Of a stretch of DNA of 64,000 nucleotides, positions 59,586 through 64,000 are shown piece by piece. The DNA comes from Porogramme epimiltina (Eukaryota > Basidiomycota > Agaricomycetes > Polyporales > Polyporaceae). The notes beneath the pieces are model-generated. The model was not told where the DNA came from. It saw nothing but the letters and a program-made list of their open reading frames with translations, and did no database searches. The translations under genes were made by a program, and so were the position numbers. Position 1 is the stretch's first letter, and every line of letters starts with the position of its first letter. The stretch lies in assembly GCA_900155495.1 (NCBI GenBank), contig FTLJ01000346.1, forward strand, positions 1 to 64,000, written 5' to 3'.

Positions 59586-60752
59586 TCAGAGAGATACGCT
59601 GAAATGCGACTCGTCGATCGTGGTGTACACATGACCCTGATCCATGAGCTCTTCCAGAGCTCGGCTGAAAACAAATGATCAACAGGAATAACGGGCAAGG
59701 GCGACCACGAGGCTTACCTGATGACGTGTGCGTCGCCGCCACCACCGCCCATGTTCGCTACGTGTCTGGCTATCTGTGCGACGTGGATGCCCTCGTCACT
59801 TGCTGGTTGTGATGTCATGAAGGTGATGATTTGCTTCTGAAGGGTGGGCAACCCGGCGAACTGGGAATGAGATGCTCCCGAGGTGTTTGACTGGACCGTA
59901 TAAGCATTCATTCCACCGCCACCACCACTAGACTGGTTCACGATCGCACTCGAGCCCTCGCTGGGGCGCGGTGGCTACAGGGGTTACATCAAGGTTAGTA
60001 CGACAATGAAGGTTTGGAGACAGCTCTGGCTTACTGGACCGCGCTCGAAGATGAGGGTTGTTGAAGCAGCCTCTAGAATATGAAAGAACAGTTCATCCGC
60101 AACCTGACTGGGAGGGATTTCTTTGATATGTGTGGCAGTAATATAGCGTTTGTTGCCAAATTGTTTCAGGGATCCCAAAACGCGTACGTAGTTGCCCTCG
60201 CTGCATTAACGTTAGCCCCGTGTAAGCATTACAGACACAAGTCACTCACTTCACTGGCTTCTTCGAGTCCTCCTCATTGCTCGAGTCAACCCACTGCCTT
60301 GCCTCGTACTGTGCGGTGCCATCATGCAGTAGATAGATACAGTTCGTGGTCTGTTCATCCTTGGAAAGGACATGGGCGACCACCATAACCTGACACGTAC
60401 TCTCAGCGCACGGAAAGTGTGTAGCAGAGATACAATTGCATACCTGACTAACTTCTACCTCCCCAATCCTCCAGTCCGCATCGTTGTGCTCTTGAGAGGC
60501 CTGCACGAGCTGCTTGAGAGTCACAGGGCGTAGGGAATGCGACGCCGCACGCTGCTCGGGTGGGTAGAATGAGCACCTATCTAGACGAGAGCAGGGAAAG
60601 TCTTACGCGTCCGCTTCCGCTTGGACTACCACCACCGCTCCCAAACGGTGAGTTTTGCGAGAGATATCCACCACCTCCACCGTAGAATGGGTTGTCGCCG
60701 TCTGGTGAAGGTTAGGGCGAGAGTGCAGAGTTGTTACGAGCCACGCACTCAT
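59586..60752 (-). CDS. RFA2: Replication protein A 32 kDa subunit (canonical)
   Basis: Exons 60752-60749, 60701-60607, 60554-60444, 60389-60250, 60200-60035, 59974-59718 and 59664-59586 give 283 residues. The first coding exon is only ATG plus one base. The Gly/Ser-rich N-terminus (NPFYGGGGGYLSQNSPFGSG) is the usual phosphorylation region. The OB fold shows SLRPVTLKQLVQASQE, VMVVAHVLSKDEQTTNCIYL, YEARQWVD, GNYVRVLGSLKQFGNKRYI and DELFFHILEAASTTL. A Gly-rich linker leads to a winged helix (LQKQIITFMTSQPASDEGIH, ALEELMDQGHVYTTIDESHF). RPA binds single-stranded DNA in replication, repair and checkpoint signalling. ACGCGT lies 146 bp upstream of the start. Confidence 0.95.
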
Positions 60753-61145
60753 CGTTAGGTTTATTTCAAGCTCAAAGTGGCCAAAGGAGAGTGGAGTGGA
60801 GTATGACTTGTTGGAGAGATCGTTGGAAAAGTGAGGGTACGAAGACGCGACGCATTCTTTGCCGAGGGCATATTGTGGAGAACGTGACAGTGACGCGACG
60901 CGTCGAGACTTCGTAACGCGCGACCGTGACTAATCAGGCGCCCATAGGTTCAGCAAAAGACAGCGGTTCGTCGATGCATCGGTTCAGTGTCCAACAATAC
61001 TTCTATCGACTACTACATATGAAACTAGATGTATTGTGATTATGTATTCAATGCGTTAAGTGATGCGTATGATGATGAGTGGTGATGCGCATGCCGTATC
61101 ATGTCTACAGAGCCGTTAGTGTACACCTCGGATCCCAATCCCCCT
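60753..61145. promoter_or_regulatory. RPA32 upstream region with an MCB element; 3' flank of NAA25
   Basis: This 393-bp gap has ACGCGT at 60898-60903 within GACGCGACGCGTCG, plus a related GACGCGACGC at about 60845. Both sit 90-155 bp upstream of the RPA32 start codon, consistent with an MBF-controlled S-phase gene. The distal part is the 3' flank of the next gene. Confidence 0.55.
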
Positions 61146-64000
61146 TCATGCATGAGTCTTGCAAAGTTTCGCCATACCCTTGCCCACGCCATCAAAGATC
61201 TGTTTCCGCGACTCGGTGACCTTCTTTGCGAAGTTCAACACAAAGTCATGGTCCAACTACAAACCAAAATGTTAGGTTTGACTAACGTAGACGTCGGATG
61301 GAACGTACGCCAGTCTCATGGATGATGGGCTTGCAGACATTTACGATGGCAGCCCGACCATCTATAGATGCATCAGACTCTGCGCGGCTGACCAAGGATG
61401 CTGAAATCTCCGTTAGCACTGTTGTCGCCTTCGCCCGGATATCCTTGATATGCTGCGAAAGCTACGGGACCATTAGCAGTTGTGGAGGATCACAGTATCT
61501 CGTACACCCACAGCGCCAAATTTGTTCTGCTTAACAACAGAAGCTGTCTTGAACCTTGTCACCTCGATGGCAAGGAGAAGGAAGGCCTATTTCCATTCCA
61601 TAAATGATCGTAGATGGACGAAGATGAAATTTCACCTCTTGTGCTAGGGTAACAAGGTGGAGCAGTTCAAATGGCAAGGATTTCGCCTCGAAAGCCACTT
61701 GAACGCGCTTCAGGATGTCTAAAGCCAAATAGTCAGCGAGATATTCAGCAACAGACTTACGAAGGCTATCACCATCGAAGTATAGGCTGATTTCCGCCGG
61801 AGGATCAACAACTAATGGGGGTTCTTCGTCCTTCTTCACGTTGCCATTGACCCCGTCGAGAGGGATCTCGAGCCCCTTCAGAGGATGCCCCGTCTTCTGT
61901 TCTGTCAGTTTGGCGGCTTCGGCGAGTACGGCAGAAGGGGGCGGCCGGGCATAGTCGTGGTACGGAGCTAGCCACGAAGATAGGGAGGTGGCATAGTCGT
62001 AGAAGAGTGCTTCCTCTGGGGAGAGCTGGAGATTACATAGTCAGGTAGGAGCGCTCGGTGGCGGCGTGGTCCACCCACTTCATCAATCTCATCTTGTTTC
62101 CGTGCTGCTAAGCGTTCCTTCAAAGGCAGCTTCGTCTCTGGATCATAACTGGGTTTAGGGCGATCGCCGATTAGGAGCTTATCCTCAACCGTGTCGTCAA
62201 GGTCGCTCGCAAGTTGGAACGCCCTAATGTAGATCTTCAGGAACACCCATAGCCATCCCAACTGCAGAAGGTGTTGAGTGGTGATACGAGGATATCATCC
62301 GACGTTACTTACACCAGGCGCTTTGCCGAAAGACTGTGTCTGTTCGTTGAACGACGCGACGCCATGAGGCTGATAATTAGCCAGAATGTCAAAGTCCCTG
62401 TTGTCATGGTGGACTACGTGTTGTACTGAGCCAGGTTGGTAAGATTTCGGAATAAGGGGGATAGCTTACAGCGATCAAAAATGAACTTTAGCTCAATCAG
62501 CTCCATGTCGATGAGCTCTGAGTTGAGGGGTTCGTGAGCGATACGCATCCGTACATGCTCCAGCTTGACTAGATCACGCTGTAGTGAATTGTCGAGATTC
62601 TCCTCGAATATGAGGATCTCCGGGATCTTTCGTCTTGTGAGTTGAGTTCAAGGGATGGCAGGTGGAAGTGCTCACCTGTGTGTACTTCTCTTGAGCGAAG
62701 CAGCGCACAGTGAACTCGGAAGTCTGGAAAGTGTCTCCGAATCAGTCCTAATTGGGCAATGGGTTGAAGGGTCAAAACTGACCTCCTCAGAGTTCGACAG
62801 ATAGATGCGGCTTGATTCCAGACATTCTGTGGTAAAAGTGAGGTCGCCCATCGACGACAGCGAGAATGTGGAGGCTCGTGAGAGGATGAAGTGAGATAGT
62901 GTGTCGTTCTGCACTTGCTTGACCTTGATACCACGATAATGTTCTATGGCGAGTGAAGGAGCACCGAGCAGGCGATAGATTTGGATAAGGTGAAGGCGGA
63001 TCTGGTATGACATCTTGCTGCGTCCAATAGCATACTCGAGCAATGCGGCGGCATTGTAAAGAGGTGCTTCGTCTCCACTGAGTTTCCAGGCGTTTACCAA
63101 CACTTGAGCAGCCAAAATGGCCAAGTCGTCGACAGGTTGAAGCTCGTAGGACGGCAAGTCCTTGCCCAGCTTGAGACCATCCAAATAAGCGTCAAGATAC
63201 TGAACCGCTCGCTGGATTTCCGTCTCCGGCGTGAGCTCGGATGTAGAAAGGCGGTAGCGAAGCAGTTTTTGAGCGTTTATGTACCGCCATAAGTCCGGGA
63301 TAGTCGGCTTAAGCTGGATCTCAGCAAGGTGATTCACCGACACGAAGGAAGAAACATACGAAAGAGGGAGCCTGGGCCTCCAAAACAGGGACCCATTTCG
63401 CAAGATCCACCCCCTTGGCCCCGACATAGGGTTTCAGGTCCTCGAAACAACATGCCTTGCCACCAAAGTGTTGGAAGTAGCTTTCCATCAAGGAGGTAAG
63501 AACGCTTGAGTCTACTATGACGTTAGCACTGTGGCGTTTCCGCCATACAAGGACTGACCCGCTGCGAGTCCATGCTGCTGCGAACGCTTCTCAAGTTCGA
63601 GAAGGGCAAGGTGTCCAGCGCGCTCCTTGACGCCATCGACCTCAACGACCTTGCCAAAGAGCTCCTGGGCATGAGCGATCCGTTCGGCACACGCAGCCTT
63701 CGCTGCCTCCGTGACGGATCCCTCTGTATCCAGATCAGCAAAGGTCGCATCGAGCACGGCGAGGAACTCGAGCCAATTCCGGTCCCTCAAGGTGCACCAG
63801 ACTAACTTCAGCACGTACAAGTGTCCGGCGGAGCCCACTGCCACTCACTTCGCTTCCAAGATACGCTTTTCCGCGCGCTCGCCTTCCTCCTTCGTCAGCC
63901 CCTTCAATTCGTAGATCTCCCGGCGCAATTCCTCGCATGCGAGGTTGAGCCCACACACAAGTTTCCCAGTATCCTGCTCGAGCATTTCGTAAGCCTCGTC
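61146..64000 (-). CDS. MDM20: NatB N-terminal acetyltransferase auxiliary subunit (NAA25/Mdm20), 5' part outside window
   Basis: The gene enters from the right edge and ends with KGMAKLCKTHA and a TGA at 61146-61148. Visible parts follow the NAA25/Mdm20 pattern: EAYEMLEQDTGKLVCGLNL, ELRREIYELKGLTKEEGERA, WCTLRDRNWLEFLAVLDATF, the hallmark SKMSYQIRLHLIQIYRLLGA with SLAIEHYRGIKVKQVQNDTL, and a helical C-terminus (LSQHIKDIRAKATTVLTE). At least seven introns are present; I did not resolve each boundary, and the one near 63845-63910 has two possible donors. Mdm20 is a TPR-like scaffold that anchors the catalytic Naa20 to the ribosome for acetylation of Met-Asp, Met-Glu, Met-Asn and Met-Gln N-termini; yeast mutants lose actin cables and mitochondrial inheritance. 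Confidence 0.88.

Overview
The window is a gene-dense stretch of a filamentous basidiomycete nuclear genome, most likely an agaricomycete. The signs are short introns (mostly about 45-65 nt) in almost every gene, several micro-exons of 4-25 nt, high GC, compact head-to-head gene pairs, conserved fungal housekeeping genes on both strands, and a one-adenylation-domain hydroxamate siderophore synthetase of the kind described from basidiomycetes. I rebuilt exons by hand from splice signals, reading-phase continuity and family motifs. Phase closes for every complete gene model; the least certain points are the 5' end of the siderophore synthetase, the start of the membrane protein at 18.6-20.7 kb and the upstream exons of the partial gene at the right edge.

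Layout. 0-4.3 kb: TIPIN/Swi3 fork-protection subunit (minus, runs off the left edge), divergent from a protein N-terminal methyltransferase, then a mitochondrial adenylate kinase. 4.3-7.4 kb: about 3.2 kb without a supportable gene, with a cluster of TGTACGA repeats. 7.4-13.5 kb: a Coq11-type NAD(P)-binding protein, a secreted double-psi beta-barrel protein, and SCAMP. 13.7-18.4 kb: SRP54 and SPT8 on a shared 114-bp promoter. 18.6-26.2 kb: a signal-peptide membrane protein, a membrane dipeptidase, a four-helix membrane protein and a JMJD4-like JmjC oxygenase. 26.3-32.5 kb: SPT6 and a RibD/RIB2-type deaminase. 32.5-43.6 kb: the siderophore locus, a large NRPS (A-T-C-T-C-T-C) divergent from an L-ornithine N5-monooxygenase. 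43.6-47.8 kb: mostly gene-free with one small orphan gene. 47.8-57.7 kb: RLP24, ATG2 and an SGNH hydrolase. 57.9-60.8 kb: a tandem pair of RPA32 genes, one canonical and one divergent. 61.1-64 kb: the NatB auxiliary subunit NAA25/MDM20, cut by the right edge.

How genes work together. The monooxygenase makes N5-hydroxyornithine; after acetylation by an enzyme not seen here, the synthetase would activate it with its single A domain and condense it repeatedly. Their shared promoter carries one exact ATCWGATAA box and two near copies, the site class of iron-repressing fungal GATA factors. Two replication genes (TIPIN/Swi3 and the canonical RPA32) carry ACGCGT (MCB) elements upstream, consistent with G1/S expression, while the RPA32 paralogue has none in its short upstream region. 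I saw no CRISPR, no intact transposon, no rRNA and no convincing tRNA.
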